56,362 bases of DNA from contig NZ_JAGYVZ010000025.1 in NCBI RefSeq assembly GCF_018380615.1, forward strand, positions 1-56,362. Reading direction: 5' to 3'. Shown here one piece after another: positions 35,697-45,272 of this stretch; position 1 is the first letter of the stretch, and every line of letters starts with the position of its first letter. Origin of the DNA: Flavobacterium psychroterrae. Lineage in GTDB: Bacteria > Bacteroidota > Bacteroidia > Flavobacteriales > Flavobacteriaceae. The translations under genes were made by a program, and so were the position numbers. The notes below the pieces were generated by a model. That model did no database searches. It had not been told where the DNA came from and saw only the letters and a list, made by a program, of their open reading frames with translations.

Positions 35697-36242
35697 TTAT
35701 AGATGCACTAAATTAGCTTTTTCATTCAGATCGATACCAGAAAGATTTAGTTTTTTCAAGAGAGACTTTGTTTTATTTTTTGCATGGTAATTATCACCTG
35801 AAAAGAAAATCCTTGATTTTAATTCGTGATTAGTTATTGGAACGTCCGTGATCGTCGGCATTTCACAGTAGAGATTTACAAGGTGTGCTTTTGGAAGAAG
35901 TAATGCAGTCTTTTTTGCTGCTGCTGAATTTTCGAATATCTGTGCGTAAGGAGATGATGCGTAAAAAATAGGATTATTGGGCTTCAAGATAATCTTTCCG
36001 GTCATATCTGGTAGACTTTTAATGATGTTCTCTAAGTTATCATATGGGACAGAAAATATTATGATTTCAGGAACGACCGCTTCGAGTGGTCCTACCAATT
36101 TTATATTCTTTTTTGTGGAAACAACCTCTTTGAGCTGATGATTTCCATAGGGATTATTCATATATACTTTGCAGCCTGAATTTGCTGCATCGATTGCAAA
36201 ATTTAAAACATTATTTCCAGTTCCTATTATACCAATATTCAT
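35697..36242 (-). CDS. NADP oxidoreductase, F420-dependent-type NAD-binding protein
   Basis: This 181-residue protein starts with a Rossmann motif (MNIGIIGTGNNVLNFA) and continues like the NADP/F420 oxidoreductase family (NPYGNH, LLPKAHLVNLY). It appears to lack the last ~25 residues of relatives of about 205-215 residues, stopping at NLVHL. It lies between an AraC remnant and the intact AraC gene, suggesting rearrangement. The cofactor in this organism would be NADP(H). Confidence 0.7.
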   Translation of the reverse strand: MNIGIIGTGNNVLNFAIDAANSGCKVYMNNPYGNHQLKEVVSTKKNIKLVGPLEAVVPEIIIFSVPYDNLENIIKSLPDMTGKIILKPNNPIFYASSPYAQIFENSAAAKKTALLLPKAHLVNLYCEMPTITDVPITNHELKSRIFFSGDNYHAKNKTKSLLKKLNLSGIDLNEKANLVHL

Positions 36243-36576
36243 AAATTAATAAAATTATATCAGGTTAAAATTTGACGCAAAATCCTATTCAAGAATTAAA
36301 GCGGATATTCTAATGAAAACTATTTTGATAAGTTTACTTTATTGTAGTTTTAATTTTATTTAAGTGTTGTTGTGAAATTAATTATTAGGTAAGATTTTAC
36401 TACAGGTATTTCCGCCTGTTTTATACGCTATTATTTTTTTGCTGACATATGATCATGATTTTTACTGACAATTTACTGAGAATATAAGCAGTTGGAAACT
36501 GAGTGTTAGTAGCCATAATCTGTATGAATACTCTAAAATTATTATCATATATGATGCTTACTTTATTACCTTTATT
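36243..36576. other. Intergenic region, no gene seen
   Basis: AT-rich DNA with a small palindrome (ACAGGtatttccgCCTGT, about 36398-36416). No promoter module of the island type is present here. Confidence 0.4.
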
Positions 36577-37374
36577 TTATGGATTTGAAAGTATTTTTGA
36601 AGGGGCAACCCCAAATTCCTTGCTGAAGGAACGTGAAAAATGAGAAATATCCTCAAATCCGACTTCGAGGTAAACTTCTGATGGCTTTTGGCCTTTTTTA
36701 GTTATCAGGAAGTAAGCCTGTTGAAGCCTCTTTTGCAAGAGCCATCTCCCTGGAGAAATTTTAAAAATCTTTTTAAAATCTCGTTTGAAAGTAGTTAAAC
36801 TTCTGCCGCTCATATAGCCAAAGCGTTCCATTGAGACATTAAATTGAAAATTGCGGTTCATAAAAGCTTCTAGGTCTATTTTTCCAGGTTCGCTGAAATC
36901 AAATAATATATTTTTCAATTCGGGATTTGTTTTAAGCAGCAATAAAACAGCTTCCTTTGTTTTTATAAGCAGCATATGATCATTTTTCCCATCAGTAAGA
37001 TCGAAGTAGGGAGAGAGTGATTGAATATAATTTAGCAAAATTGGCTGCGCGTTTATCTTTATAACGGCATCGTCTGTAGCTGGTGCATCTGCAGTGTATC
37101 CATACTCTTTGCTAAAATCCTTTAAAAAAGACTGGTCAAGACGCACTGATATAGTCTTATATTCTCCATTTGGCGGCGGAATCTTGATGTATTTAGCCAG
37201 CCGGTTTCTTCTTGCCAGACAGAACTCGCCTGTTTGTACCGAATATTCCTTATTCGCATCATTAATGGTCAGAGATCCTGAAAACTGGTAGAGAAAAATA
37301 TGTTCAGGAATAAACTGCTCATTGGATAAATTTCGGGTTACATAGCAGGAATACAGTATGTTGGTGCTTATCAT
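36577..37374 (-). CDS. AraC-family transcriptional regulator
   Basis: This 265-residue protein has an N-terminal cupin-like sensing region (to about 160; CLARRNRLAKYIKIPP) and a C-terminal double HTH of the AraC type (about 170-262), with GFEDISHFSRSFSKEFGVAPS in the second. It reads away from the aldehyde dehydrogenase, 164 bp downstream of its stop on the same strand. An inverted repeat at 37407-37441 just upstream may be its operator. It is the best local candidate for the regulator of the five-copy promoter module, although this is inference. Confidence 0.9.
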   Translation of the reverse strand: MISTNILYSCYVTRNLSNEQFIPEHIFLYQFSGSLTINDANKEYSVQTGEFCLARRNRLAKYIKIPPPNGEYKTISVRLDQSFLKDFSKEYGYTADAPATDDAVIKINAQPILLNYIQSLSPYFDLTDGKNDHMLLIKTKEAVLLLLKTNPELKNILFDFSEPGKIDLEAFMNRNFQFNVSMERFGYMSGRSLTTFKRDFKKIFKISPGRWLLQKRLQQAYFLITKKGQKPSEVYLEVGFEDISHFSRSFSKEFGVAPSKILSNP

Positions 37375-37406
37375 TTTTTAAATATTATTTTGTAATGCTA
37401 ATTTCA

Positions 37407-37441
37407 GCAGAATTGAAACTTATAATGAGTATCAATTCTGC
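37407..37441. promoter_or_regulatory. Inverted repeat upstream of araC-type gene
   Basis: GCAGAATTGA and TCAATTCTGC form a perfect 10-bp dyad with a 15-bp spacer, 33-67 bp before the regulator start. It could be an autoregulatory operator, or a terminator for the upstream aldehyde dehydrogenase. Confidence 0.45.
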
Positions 37442-37538
37442 TTACTACTTAATTTTCTTTTATTATCTCAGCTACCGTTTATCAGACGTTGCACAGTTTG
37501 GCAAATGCCTGGTTTGGAAAAAGAAAACTTTTGGTTTA

Positions 37539-38954
37539 TTATAACGCAATGACTTTAGGTTCTACGTATTCTTCAATGCCGTATGACCATGAAGTTCTGC
37601 CTATGCCAGATTGTTTAAATCCTCCAAATGGAGATTTTGACTCCCTATTTAAAGCGGTATTAATTAGTACCCGACCTGAGATTACTTTGCGTGCCATCTT
37701 TTTCGCCTTTTCTACATCTCCCGAGCTGATATAGGCTGAGAGTCCATAAATTGTATCGTTTGCAATTTCTATGGCTTCATCTTCTGTTTTGTATGTTATA
37801 ACACAAAGTACAGGACCGAAAATTTCTTCTTTAGCAATGATCATACTCTGATTTACATTCACAAAAACCGTTGGCTTTGCATAGAACCCTCCAAGTCCTT
37901 CGGGATGACCCAGTCCTCCTACAAGTATTTCAGCCCCTTGATCCCAGCCAGACTGAATGTAGCGCTGAACAGTATCATATTGTTTTTGGCTTACCATTGG
38001 ACCAATATAAGACTCGGCATTCCATAAATCACCGATCTTAATATTTTTCACATTTTCTATTATAAGGCTTTTTATTTCTTCCAATTTACTTTCCGGAACT
38101 ATGATTCTTGTTCCCGCATGGCAGGCTTGTCCGCTGTTGCTGAAACCTATTGCTAAGGCCAACGGTATGGCTTTTTGCAGATCTGCATCTTCCAGTATGA
38201 TATTAGGGGATTTTCCTCCCAGTTCCAGAGTGACCCTTTTCATAGTTTCTGCAGCTTTGCTTCCTATAACTCTCCCTATCTGAGTAGAGCCTGTAAAGGT
38301 TACAACTGCAATATCAGGGTGCGCCGTCATTACAGCCCCAACTACAGGCCCGGTTCCATTGACAATATTAATTACACCATTAGGAACCCCTGCTTGATCA
38401 AAACACTCAGTTAGAATCTGTGTCTGGATTGCACTTATTTCACTTGGTTTAATAACAATCGTACAACCTGCTGCAATGGCTGGAGCAAGTTTTCCGCAAA
38501 TGTGCGTATAATCCGCGTTCCAGGGTGTTATTGCTGCTATAACTCCCAAAGGCTCATTTACAATAGTTGCATATTCCAGCTGTTTTTCAAATTCGAATCC
38601 TTCCATGGCAGCTTTGGTATCGAGAAATATCTGTGCCGCATATCTAGTTCTTCCCTTAGTTGCTGAGATTGGAGATCCATATTCTTCCACTGCGGCTTTA
38701 TTGAGCTCATCTTCATTAGCAAGAATCGCATCATGAAGACGCTGCAGAATTTCGCCGCGTTCCTGTAGTGTAGATTTTGAAAAGGTTACAAAAGCATTTT
38801 TTGCAGCTTCTATTGCCTGTTCAGTGTCTACCTGGTCACCTAAGTGCACTAGTCCGATTTTTTCACCAGTTGCAGGATTGAAAAGATCTAAAGTTTCTGT
38901 ACCGTGCGGTTCTAAAAATGCACCGTCTACGTAGATTTTATCTATTAATTTCAT
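37539..38954 (-). CDS. NAD(P)-dependent aldehyde dehydrogenase
   Basis: This 471-residue enzyme oxidises aldehydes to carboxylic acids. The catalytic residues are present: E244 in LELGGKSP and C278 in SNSGQACHAG. The cofactor-site segments TPWNAD and FTGSTQIGR also fit. The length is standard for the superfamily. It sits between the AraC gene and a divergent egtD across an 825-bp gap, and promoter copy 2 points at it from about 170 bp upstream. The natural substrate is not evident. Confidence 0.94.
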   Translation of the reverse strand: MKLIDKIYVDGAFLEPHGTETLDLFNPATGEKIGLVHLGDQVDTEQAIEAAKNAFVTFSKSTLQERGEILQRLHDAILANEDELNKAAVEEYGSPISATKGRTRYAAQIFLDTKAAMEGFEFEKQLEYATIVNEPLGVIAAITPWNADYTHICGKLAPAIAAGCTIVIKPSEISAIQTQILTECFDQAGVPNGVINIVNGTGPVVGAVMTAHPDIAVVTFTGSTQIGRVIGSKAAETMKRVTLELGGKSPNIILEDADLQKAIPLALAIGFSNSGQACHAGTRIIVPESKLEEIKSLIIENVKNIKIGDLWNAESYIGPMVSQKQYDTVQRYIQSGWDQGAEILVGGLGHPEGLGGFYAKPTVFVNVNQSMIIAKEEIFGPVLCVITYKTEDEAIEIANDTIYGLSAYISSGDVEKAKKMARKVISGRVLINTALNRESKSPFGGFKQSGIGRTSWSYGIEEYVEPKVIAL

Positions 38955-39122
38955 GTTGTATTTTTATTTATTTAACAATGCAAAATTAGATTGAAAATTG
39001 TGTTTCAAGTTGACTCAGAAGTCCAAATTAGTTGTCTCTAAGGGGCATCTGCAAACAGGACTCTGCTTAAAAGTATATATGCATCTTATGCTACAAATTT
39101 TATAATCTAATTTATGTAATGG

Positions 39123-39188
39123 TAAAGTTGCATAATTGCTGCTCGTAGAATGTTGGCATCTTTTCCCTAATAGTTAACGATTTTTCCC
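39123..39188 (-). promoter_or_regulatory. Island promoter module, copy 2 (aldehyde dehydrogenase)
   Basis: On the minus strand the element at 39188-39157 reads GGGAAAAAT, C, GTTAAC and ends with GGGAAAAGATG. After exactly 25 nt comes GCAACTTTA (39131-39123). It agrees with copy 4 at 29 of 32 positions. The gene start is 168 nt downstream. Confidence 0.75.
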
Positions 39189-39702
39189 TTTATACCAAAA
39201 AAAGTTTTATTAATTAAAAGTATAGTAGAAGCTTAATGTTTAACAAAATCTCAAATTTCTCATTCCGTTGCAGGAAGTATGAATTTAATGTAGTCAAAAT
39301 GGCAACTTTAAATTAACGTAAGGATAGATGTTAACAGCCACAGATTCATACGATTATTTCTATAGTTTTAGTAGTTAATCTTTCGCTGATTGCAATTGAA
39401 CTTTCTGTAATCAGACCTATGATTTTTAATGGTTTAGTTGGAGGTTAGAGAAGGCGCAATTCCAGATTTTTATTCGGAAGTTATGAAAAATATAGCCATT
39501 GCAATGATCTGTCCAAGAATGCTTTACTGCTAAAGTATTAAATCTGACCAGTGCTGCTAAAATGTTAATTATATACTATTTTTCAGTTTTGTAAATGCAA
39601 AAGCAAAGGAATTACTTCGTAATCGACTCTCAAGAAGGGTATTAAATTTCATTTAAAAAAAAATGATAAATGACCGATAAAACGTATCTTTAATCTTGGC
39701 GA

Positions 39703-39710
39703 TATCTTTG
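39703..39710 (+). promoter_or_regulatory. -7 box for egtD
   Basis: TATCTTTG matches TAnnTTTG and lies 69 nt before the egtD ATG. No element of the five-copy module accompanies it. Confidence 0.45.
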
Positions 39711-39779
39711 CATCGAATTTTTGTAAGAAAAAAACAATTCAGGAAAATAATTTTTGTGTAATCATAAACAATCTGCATT

Positions 39780-40775
39780 ATGGTGTTACAAACTCATAAA
39801 GTTTTAAATGGAAATAATGTCAAGGGAAATCCAGCCCTGGAGCAGTTCAGCAAAGATGTCATTCAAGGGCTGCGCGGAACACCAAAAAAACTACAGTCGA
39901 AATATTTTTACGATCAGGCGGGTGATGCCCTGTTTCAGAAAATAATGTTCATGCCCGAATATTATATCACAGATTGTGAGATGGATATATTTAAAAATAA
40001 AACCCATGATATTGCTGATCTAATAATGGAAGATGGAGCATCGTTTGATCTTATAGAACTCGGGGCGGGAGATGCTACTAAATCTTCCCATCTTTTAGAA
40101 TATCTTTTAACTCTAAAAGCTGATTTCACTTATATGCCTATTGATATATCAAAAAACATCCTTTCCTATTTGGATAATAAGCTAGGGAATAATTTTCCGC
40201 AGCTGGATGTAATTGGTTATGAGGGTGAATATTTTGATATGCTTTCCTTAGCTGTTTGTTCCTCTCCCAAAAGGAAAGTCATTTTGTTTTTAGGAAGTAA
40301 TATCGGGAATATGGAAAAAGAGGAAGCATATGCTTTTTGCCATACCCTTAGGAATTACCTCCAGCCTGGAGATATTGTCCTGATGGGGTTTGATCTTAAA
40401 AAAGATCCACAAGTTATACTGGATGCCTACAATGACAAAGCAGGAATCACTGCAGCATTTAATCTCAATTTGCTTTCGCGCATAAATCGCGAGCTCAATG
40501 CGGATTTTATAATTGAAAATTTCACGCATTACCAGACCTATGATCCTATAGAGGGAGCATGCAGAAGTTATCTGATCAGTTCTGAAAAATCAATTGTAAC
40601 GGTTAGCGGGGAGCCTGTTCATTTTACAAAAGATGAGCCTATTTTTATGGAACTTTCGCAAAAATATTCATTGGGCGAATGTGAGCTGCTAGCCAGGAAT
40701 TCAGGTTTTACTTCACTAAACTATATAATGGATTCTAAATCATGGTTCACAGATGCGGTATGGCTGGCGGTCTGA
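39780..40775 (+). CDS. egtD: L-histidine N-alpha-methyltransferase EgtD
   Basis: This 331-residue protein is of the EgtD family. It trimethylates the alpha-amino group of histidine with three S-adenosylmethionine to give hercynine, the first step of ergothioneine synthesis. Visible marks are LQSKYFYDQAGDALFQKI and EYYITDCE at the N terminus, the SAM loop LIELGAGDATKS near 97 and GSNIGNM. It is followed after 18 bp by egtB, so the pathway pair is intact. Confidence 0.93.
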   Translation: MVLQTHKVLNGNNVKGNPALEQFSKDVIQGLRGTPKKLQSKYFYDQAGDALFQKIMFMPEYYITDCEMDIFKNKTHDIADLIMEDGASFDLIELGAGDATKSSHLLEYLLTLKADFTYMPIDISKNILSYLDNKLGNNFPQLDVIGYEGEYFDMLSLAVCSSPKRKVILFLGSNIGNMEKEEAYAFCHTLRNYLQPGDIVLMGFDLKKDPQVILDAYNDKAGITAAFNLNLLSRINRELNADFIIENFTHYQTYDPIEGACRSYLISSEKSIVTVSGEPVHFTKDEPIFMELSQKYSLGECELLARNSGFTSLNYIMDSKSWFTDAVWLAV

Positions 40776-40793
40776 TCATTAAAAATATATTTT

Positions 40794-41975
40794 ATGCAAC
40801 AATACACAGCAAAATTGAACCCAGAGGGATTAAAAAGTAAATATAAAGAAGTCAGACAACACTCTCAGACAATATGTAAACCGTTGGAAGTTGAGGATTA
40901 TGTTGTTCAGCCCGTGGTAGACATCAGCCCTCCCAAATGGCATTTAGGTCATACTACATGGTTCTTTGAAACATTCATCCTCAAGCCATACAGTAGCGGA
41001 TATGTTGCGTTTAATGAGCAATATGACTATGTGTTTAACAGCTATTATGAAAGTTTAGGTGCTCGGGTAGTCCGAACCGACCGGGGTAATTTAAGCAGGC
41101 CTTCCGTCACGGATATCTATCAATACAGAGCCTATGTAGATCGACATATGGACTCTTTTCTTAAGAGTGCTCTTCTGCCGCTTGATGTTATCACTGTACT
41201 GGAGCTTGGACTAAACCATGAGCAGCAACATCAGGAATTGCTCTACAGCGATATAAAGTACATACTGGGACATAATCCGCTTTTTCCGGTCTACCAGCCC
41301 GATACTGTATTCATAGAAAGGAATAAAACAAATACTGAATTTATTAAGGTGCAGGGTGGGATTTATGAGATAGGGTTTAAGGGTGAGGGATTCTGTTTTG
41401 ATAATGAACTAAACAGACACAAAATATATCTGGAAGATTACCAAATTGCTGTTGAGACTGTTACAAATCAGGATTATCTTTTATTTATGCTTGATGGAGG
41501 ATATACCAATTTCAAATACTGGCATTCAGAGGGATGGGAATGGGTAAGACAAAGTGGCGCGAGAGCTCCGCTATACTGGCATTATATCGATCAAAAGTGG
41601 ATGAATTACACTTTAAGCGGACTGCATGAAATTGATCCTGCTAAGTCTGTATGCCATGTTAATTTTTATGAGGCAGCAGCGTACGCTGCATGGAAAGGTA
41701 TGCGTCTTCCCACTGAAGCAGAATGGGAAGTGGCCTCATCAGAAATTAACTGGGGAGAACGATGGGAATGGACAAATAGTGCCTATCTTCCATATCCCGG
41801 GTTTAAGAAAGCAGATGGCGCTATCGGAGAGTATAACGGAAAGTTTATGATCAACCAAACGGTACTTCGTGGCGCTTCGGTTGCCACTCCCAAGGGGCAT
41901 AGCCGCAATACGTACCGAAATTTTTTTCATCCTCATCACAAATGGCAGTTTATGGGCATACGTCTTGCCAGATAA
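40794..41975 (+). CDS. egtB: Ergothioneine biosynthesis sulfoxide synthase EgtB
   Basis: This 393-residue non-heme iron enzyme couples hercynine to a thiol donor with oxygen to form the sulfoxide. The DinB-like half holds WHLGH (H50, H53) and HEQQHQE (H142, H146) as iron ligands. The C-terminal half is a formylglycine-generating-type domain with MRLPTEAEWEVA and a final YRNFFHPHHKWQFMGIRLA. It lies 18 bp after egtD and 16 bp before the ABC ATPase gene. A C-S lyase (EgtE) and the gamma-glutamyl steps are not visible nearby, so cysteine may be the direct thiol donor. Confidence 0.93.
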   Translation: MQQYTAKLNPEGLKSKYKEVRQHSQTICKPLEVEDYVVQPVVDISPPKWHLGHTTWFFETFILKPYSSGYVAFNEQYDYVFNSYYESLGARVVRTDRGNLSRPSVTDIYQYRAYVDRHMDSFLKSALLPLDVITVLELGLNHEQQHQELLYSDIKYILGHNPLFPVYQPDTVFIERNKTNTEFIKVQGGIYEIGFKGEGFCFDNELNRHKIYLEDYQIAVETVTNQDYLLFMLDGGYTNFKYWHSEGWEWVRQSGARAPLYWHYIDQKWMNYTLSGLHEIDPAKSVCHVNFYEAAAYAAWKGMRLPTEAEWEVASSEINWGERWEWTNSAYLPYPGFKKADGAIGEYNGKFMINQTVLRGASVATPKGHSRNTYRNFFHPHHKWQFMGIRLAR

Positions 41976-41991
41976 TTAATATAATTTTTAT

Positions 41992-42915
41992 ATGATAAGT
42001 TTAAAGGGGGTTTCTAAGAATTTTGGCGAAATTAAAGCTGTCGATTCTATATCCATCGATGCATATGATAAAGAAATCCTGGTTCTGCTTGGAATAAGCG
42101 GTTGTGGCAAAACCACAACCCTTAAAATGATAAACAGACTTATTGAAACAGACGGTGGCACTATTACTATTGATGGCAAAAATATTAGAAGTGGTAGACC
42201 GGAAGACCTTCGTAAATCTATCGGCTTTGTAATGCAGCACGCAGGCTTATTTCCACATTACACCATTAAAAAAAATATAGCTATTGTTCCAGATCTTTTG
42301 GGATGGAACACAAAAAGGATTCATGACAGGACACAGGAGCTGATGCAAAAACTGCGCCTTGATCCATCATTGTTGAATCATTATCCCCATGAACTCAGCG
42401 GAGGGCAGCAGCAGCGAGTAGGAATAGCCAGGGCTATAATTGCCAATGCGCCCATACTTTTGATGGACGAACCATTTGGTGCGTTGGATGCCATTACAAA
42501 ATCAGCAATTCACAGTGAGTTTAAAAATCTTGATGAGCTTCAAAACAAAACTATAATTTTAGTGACACATGATATTATGGAAGCCTTTGAACTAGGACAT
42601 AGAATTTGTCTTATGGATAAAGGACACATTGTTCAGATAGGCACTCCAAGGGAGATGCTGTATAACCCTGCCAATAATTTTGTGAAAGATTTTTTTGCCC
42701 ACAATCGTTTACTATTAGAATATAAAATTGCGGATGTTACAGATGTAATTGTTTTTATAAAAGAGCCCCTCTCAGTGGCGGCGCAAGACCAATTAAGCAA
42801 GTCTGTAACAGTATTGCAGGCTCTTGAGATTTTTGGTTCGGACAATAAATTTAACAAAGATTATGAGCTGCTTTCGCAGGCTTTTAATCATTACAGAAAA
42901 TTAAAAAAGGCATGA
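41992..42915 (+). CDS. EgtV-like/OpuCA-type ABC transporter ATPase
   Basis: This 307-residue ATPase has Walker A GISGCGKTT, Q-loop region VMQHAGLF, signature LSGGQQQRVGIA, Walker B LLMDEP and H-loop VTHD. Sequence and length (no C-terminal CBS pair) resemble OsmV/OpuCA and the ergothioneine importer ATPase EgtV. Its last four bases overlap the start of the permease gene (ATGA). The position after egtB supports an ergothioneine transport role, but choline or betaine remain possible substrates. Confidence 0.85.
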   Translation: MISLKGVSKNFGEIKAVDSISIDAYDKEILVLLGISGCGKTTTLKMINRLIETDGGTITIDGKNIRSGRPEDLRKSIGFVMQHAGLFPHYTIKKNIAIVPDLLGWNTKRIHDRTQELMQKLRLDPSLLNHYPHELSGGQQQRVGIARAIIANAPILLMDEPFGALDAITKSAIHSEFKNLDELQNKTIILVTHDIMEAFELGHRICLMDKGHIVQIGTPREMLYNPANNFVKDFFAHNRLLLEYKIADVTDVIVFIKEPLSVAAQDQLSKSVTVLQALEIFGSDNKFNKDYELLSQAFNHYRKLKKA

Positions 42916-44478
42916 CATAACAACAAAACCTTTGGCAATTTATACTGGAACATCATCAAAAGCTCCTAATTCAGGTTGGGCAGCACCTTTGGCTTACCTT
43001 TATGTCACTTTTGTTGGCCATTGCCATAGGAGTTCCTTTAGGAGTGCTTATTGCAAGAAAAAGGGGGCTGGCAAGACCCTTGCTGGGTACTGCCGGTGTC
43101 TTGCAGACTGTTCCCAGCATTGCGCTATTGGGCTTTATGATACCAGTTTTTGGTATTGGTGCTACTCCGGCAATTGTGGCGCTGCTTATTTATGCACTGC
43201 TGCCTATACTGCGTAATACCTACACCGGAATAACAGAGGTAAATCCTGTCGTTACAGAAGCCGGCAAAGCTATGGGAATGAATAATAACCAATTGCTTTT
43301 TAAAGTCGAACTCCCCCTAGCTTTGCCATTTATTGTAGCAGGCATTCGTACTGCAGCGGTTATCAATGTTGGTGTTGCAACACTTGCTTCCTTTGTTGCC
43401 GCCGGAGGTCTTGGTGAATTTATTTTCGGAGGCATCTCCCTAAACAACAGCAACATGATTCTGGCCGGTGCAATACCTGCCGCATTACTAGCTATAGCTG
43501 TGGGCATGGCTATCGGTTATTTCCAAAAGTCGGCAATTGAGTCACTGCGCAAAGGGATGTAATTTCAGGCATAGTTATCGTTTTTGGTCTGTATTTTCTC
43601 TTTGAGCCCAAAACGCAAAACAAGCTTACTGCAGGATTTACCCCTGAATTTATGGGGCGTCAGGATGGTGATCTTGGGCTGAGATCTGTCTATAACCTAA
43701 AAATGAATCCACTGGTGGTCTCTGATGCTATAATGTATGATGCAGCTTTTAAAGGCAAGCTTGATGTTATTAGCGGTTATTCGACTGACGGGAGAATTAA
43801 TGCATTCAGCCTGGTTGTATTAAAAGACGATAAAAAAATATTTCCGCCTTATTATGCAGCTCCAATAATCAAAAGTAAAACTCTGGAAAAATTTCCGGGA
43901 CTTGAACAGACCCTAAATCTGCTTGCCGGTAAGATTAATGACAGTATTATGACCAAACTGAATTATAAAACAGAGATGCTTCATCAAACACCTGAAAAGG
44001 TAGCAGAAGATTTTTTGCTTTCCCAGGGACTTTATAAAAAACCAAGAAGTGGTATTCGGGGAACTGTGCGTATTGGATCCAAGATTTTTGGCGAGCAGTA
44101 TATATTGGCGCAGCTATATCGAATGCTAATCGAGGGTTTTACAGATTATAAGGTCGTTACCAAAACGGGGCTAGGCGGGACAAAGATCTGCTTTGATGCC
44201 TGATGAGCGACGCAATTGATTTTTATCCCGAGTATACCGGGACGGGACTTTTAGTACTGCTTAAGCCTTCAGCCCAATTAGTTGAAAAATTATCTAAAGA
44301 TGAGATCAAAACTTATAACTATGTCCAGGCAGAGTTTCAAAAACAATATGCACTGCAGTGGCTGAAACCCATTGGCTTTAACAATACTTATGCGCTGATG
44401 ATGCGAAAAAAACAAGCCCAGGAACTCAATATTACCACAATTTCTGGACTCAAAAAATACATTGATGAAAATCCTTAG
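42912..44478 (+). pseudogene. EgtU-like permease fused to a circularly permuted binding domain, broken frame
   Basis: The ATG at 42912 overlaps the ATPase stop. Codon 3 is TAA (M T stop QQNLWQF), the rest reads on in frame as a six-helix permease (to about 43560), then shifts by -1 at 43553-43555 (GGGG read as GGG) and again at 44199-44200 (CCC read as CC). The second and third parts are a substrate-binding domain, but the order is permuted. The segment GFTPEFMGRQDGDLGL to DFLLSQGL, normally second, comes first. TVRIGSKIFGEQYILAQL to ISGLKKYIDENP, normally first, comes last. Repaired it would be about 522 residues, the length of an OpuCB-OpuCC-type fusion such as EgtU. Confidence 0.82.
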
Positions 44479-44589
44479 CAGCAATTCTCTTTGATACTGC
44501 TATTTTTGTCCCTCTACTGTCAAGCCACATAGATAAAGAATAATTATTATCGAACAAAGAAGAGCTTGATAATTTGCTGATTTCAAACT

Positions 44590-45272
44590 TTAGCTGCTCT
44601 TAAATGTAATAGTTGAATCATTGGTGCCCATAATTACCTTTTTAGCCAGATTAATAAATAAACCATGTCCCACAATCCCATCAATCTGATTTAGTTTATC
44701 AGAGAGCATAACAGGATTGTCTATTAATCAAAATCAGCATCAATTATATAATTTGCCTGATCGGTCAGAAATGGAATGTTTGAACTTTTTCGTATCTCTG
44801 AGGATCCATTTAAAGATTGAATTTCTTTCATAACGTTTTCACATGCAGAACAGCTAACCTCAATGGGGAGCTTAAATTTTCCAAGGGTATCTACCTTTTT
44901 TGAAGAATCAGCAATAATTATCAAAAGTGTAGTTATTGAGGCAACCATTTTTTCCTGAAATAAAGCACCGCCGCCACCTTTAATTAATGTCAAATCTTCG
45001 GTGAACTCATCCGTACCATCTATCGTTATATCAATTGAACTGACTGACTCAATGTCAAGCAAAGGAATATTTAACGATGCTGCGAGATGCCTGGTTTTGC
45101 TGGATGTTGGTACGGCCTTGATTTTTAGGCCAGTATTGATCAGTTTACCAATTTCAATTATTGCATAATAAGCGGTGGAACCTGTCCCCAGTCCGATTAT
45201 TTGATTATCTGTTATAAACTTAACAGCTTCTTTAGCGGCAAGCTGCTTTTCCATTTCTAAATCTGTTCTCAT
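44590..45272 (-). pseudogene. rpiA: Ribose-5-phosphate isomerase A, one-base frameshift
   Basis: The first 182 codons (45272 to 44724) encode RpiA: IGLGTGSTAYYAI, TIDGTDEFTEDLTLIKGGGGAL and the following KMVAS. The frame then breaks at IDADFD*. In the -1 frame the normal end continues (SDKLNQIDGIVGHGLFIN to MGTNDSTITFKSS) to a stop at 44590-44592. Restoring one G at about 44727 gives a 227-residue protein of normal length. RpiA interconverts ribose-5-phosphate and ribulose-5-phosphate. It is convergent with the EgtU-like gene. Confidence 0.88.

Larger units (their letters stand above)
38955..39779. other. Long intergenic region with two promoters
   Basis: This 825-bp gap separates the aldehyde dehydrogenase and egtD. 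It holds promoter copy 2 (39123-39188, minus) and a -7 box for egtD (39703-39710, plus). No ORF with recognisable similarity is seen between 39190 and 39690. Confidence 0.55.

Noticed and set aside
42932..43216. 94-codon plus-strand ORF over the permease start
   Set aside because: It is in a different frame from the clear permease sequence, which reads through the same bases from 42912 apart from codon 3.
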